The notes under the pieces: generated by a model
What the model was told of the DNA's origin: nothing
Database searches by the model: none
Seen by the model: only the letters and a program-made list of their open reading frames with translations
Shown: positions 62,602-64,000 of the stretch, in pieces
How positions within the stretch are numbered: the first letter of the stretch is position 1
Layout: every line of letters starts with the position of its first letter
Origin: Carpediemonas membranifera
Lineage: Eukaryota > Fornicata
NCBI GenBank assembly: GCA_019828565.1
Contig: JAHDYR010000062.1
Coordinates: 1,426,001 to 1,490,000, forward strand
Direction: 5' to 3'
Length of the DNA stretch: 64,000 bases
Position numbers and translations under genes: made by a program

Positions 62602-63816
62602 TCACTCCCCCAGCCTGGCCACACGGTCCTCCACGCTCGAGATGCGCTTCTCCAGCGCTGACATGACGCCGGTGACGTACTGCAGCTGCTGTGACAACGT
62701 CTGCATCGCTTGAACCATGTCAGTAGGAACTGAGTCGGGCTGCTGGGCCTCGATCATCACCGGTGCCGAGGGCTCGGGCGTGTGCTCCTCGAACTGCACA
62801 GGGGCGGTCTGGCCCGAGATCGGGCGCTCCTTCATCATCCAGAGACAGATCTGGCCGAGGGTGTCGCACGACGCGAGCTTGCGGCCGTCCTTCGTGAAAC
62901 GGACCGCAGTCACCGACCCGACGTGGCCTGTGAGTGTGTGCTCAGTCCTACCCTCTACGGAGTTATAAATGTGCACGGCGGGCACAGGGTCGGCCACGCC
63001 CACAGATCCGACAGCGATGTACTCAGATGACGCGTGCCACGACAGAGAACGCACCGCACCGGGCGTCTCGAACATCCAGATCAGCCCCTTACCGTGGGCT
63101 TCGTGGAGCCCGCAGCGTCGCAGCTCCCAGCAGAGCACGTTAGATCCCACGGCGGCGGCGATGAACTGGCCGTCCGGCGAGGGCGCGACGAGGGGCGCGT
63201 CGTCCTTGATGAGGCCCTTTCCAATAGTCTGGATCTGCTTGCCGCTCTCCGTGTTCCAGACACGGATGACGGCGTCGTCACCAATGGAGTAAATCATGTC
63301 GCAGTCAGGCGAGAACACAGCGCACCGGACGAAGTTGGTGTGGCCCGTGTAGCTGCGGACGAACGTGGCGGTGGGGATGGGCTTGGACTCCGTGGGAACG
63401 CCGATCTTGTGCAGCTTGATCACGCGGTCGTTGCCGCACGACAGGATGTGGCGCCCGTCGTTCGAGAAACAGACGTGGTTGATTGCTGCGGTGTGCGCCT
63501 TCATAGCTACTGACCCGCCGCGCGCTGTCGGGGTCCACAGACGCATAGTGCAGTCCGCGCCGACAGAGACAGCAAGGCTGCGGCCATTCTCGTAAATCTT
63601 GTAGTCTACGCATGTGATGTTCTTCGTGTGTCCGAGGAAACGCAAGAGCGTGTTTCTGTCCTTCTGGCAGCGCCACACAGTCATCGTCGTCTCGGAACTC
63701 GTCACAAGCGTCTCACCATCAGATCCCCAAGCTGCAGCCGATATTGGTGCACTTTTCCCGGTTGCCTTGAGGCCAGTTGTGAACGTGGGCTCAATGGTGA
63801 GCGTGCTTGTCGACAT
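62602..63816 (-). CDS. POC1: POC1-like WD40 protein of centrioles/basal bodies
   Basis: This is a 404-residue protein. Seven WD40 repeats occupy residues 20-330; the second and third (FLGHTKNITCVDY, then WTPTARGGSVAMKAHTAAINHVCFSNDG) are close to POC1 repeats, including the GSV-AHTA string. A linker of about 45 residues and a C-terminal coiled coil (QQLQYVTGVMSALEKRISSVEDRVARL) match the POC1 coil that ends animal and algal proteins. POC1 stabilises the centriole wall, so a flagellated cell is implied. The ATG at 63816 is preferred to 63840. Confidence 0.82.
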   Translation of the reverse strand: MSTSTLTIEPTFTTGLKATGKSAPISAAAWGSDGETLVTSSETTMTVWRCQKDRNTLLRFLGHTKNITCVDYKIYENGRSLAVSVGADCTMRLWTPTARGGSVAMKAHTAAINHVCFSNDGRHILSCGNDRVIKLHKIGVPTESKPIPTATFVRSYTGHTNFVRCAVFSPDCDMIYSIGDDAVIRVWNTESGKQIQTIGKGLIKDDAPLVAPSPDGQFIAAAVGSNVLCWELRRCGLHEAHGKGLIWMFETPGAVRSLSWHASSEYIAVGSVGVADPVPAVHIYNSVEGRTEHTLTGHVGSVTAVRFTKDGRKLASCDTLGQICLWMMKERPISGQTAPVQFEEHTPEPSAPVMIEAQQPDSVPTDMVQAMQTLSQQLQYVTGVMSALEKRISSVEDRVARLGE

Positions 63817-63942
63817 CGAAATTTTGGCCAAAACTGACAATTCCCGACGATAACTCAGGCGCGAGAGTCGGAATGTGTCGGCTATAGCAGGGTTTACTAA
63901 CAGTGACAGGTAACAGAACAGACCAACACATAGAGAAACGCA

Positions 63943-64000
63943 CTATTTCACCACCGGCATCTCGAGCACAAGCCGGCCGCCCCTGTAGTCAGCGCTAACG
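63943..64000 (-). CDS. C-terminal end of a gene continuing beyond the window
   Basis: Read on the minus strand, an open frame enters from the right edge and ends at a TAG: VSADYRGGRLVLEMPVVK. A beta strand followed by an MPVV end is reminiscent of Hsp20/CS-type domains, but 18 residues cannot identify a family. Confidence 0.45.
   Translation of the reverse strand, partial: VSADYRGGRLVLEMPVVK

Overview
The window is nuclear DNA of a gene-dense, GC-rich unicellular eukaryote. It carries eukaryote-only genes (40S protein uS3, the DNA polymerase alpha B subunit, a POC1-like centriole protein, a DHHC palmitoyltransferase, a calponin/transgelin protein, TLDc and EXS proteins). Genes lie on both strands with gaps of tens to a few hundred bases. 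Several genes have very short GT-AG introns (about 28-60 nt), one ending in a fused branch point/acceptor (GCTAACACAG), and stop codons are often followed at once by TAAA/ATAAAT. Together with anaerobe-type enzymes (iron-type alcohol dehydrogenase, iron-sulfur L-serine dehydratase), this suggests a free-living metamonad of the fornicate type. Carpediemonas is my best guess; it is an inference, not a search result.

Layout. 1-13 kb: tail of a membrane protein, a frameshifted receptor-like gene (FG-GAP, ephrin-receptor-like Cys-rich, TM, ankyrin), a GRAM-TLDc protein, an EXS transporter, a SET methyltransferase, a MATE transporter, an unknown protein, a monoglyceride-lipase-like hydrolase and a tiny spliced gene. 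13-26 kb: a large unknown protein with a P-loop-like motif, an RRM protein, uS3, DNA polymerase alpha subunit B, small ORFs, a frameshifted alcohol dehydrogenase copy, a GARP/Myb-like DNA-binding protein, two unknowns and L-serine dehydratase. 26-47 kb is rich in signalling: a membrane cyclic-nucleotide-phosphodiesterase-like protein with lost metal ligands, two paralogous four-PAS histidine kinases facing each other (one lacks the phospho-acceptor His), a PocR hybrid histidine kinase, a coiled-coil zinc-finger protein, an HxxxD acyltransferase and a second FG-GAP membrane protein. 47-64 kb: a HEAT-like giant, DHHC, a small membrane protein, calponin, the intact alcohol dehydrogenase, a TPR protein, a type I membrane protein, a metallo-beta-lactamase-fold hydrolase, a ZIP transporter with an in-frame TGA, a decayed gene, POC1 and the tail of one more gene.

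The clearest joint theme is signal perception: two FG-GAP surface proteins, three histidine-kinase-type proteins, a PDE-like membrane protein and a GARP-type DNA-binding protein of the class that ends two-component pathways in plants. A connection among them is inferred only from content and proximity. A 1.6-kb inverted duplication links 20.4-22.0 kb and 53.8-55.4 kb.

Exons were read by eye from codon frame and GT-AG borders. Where the start codon is uncertain this is stated.
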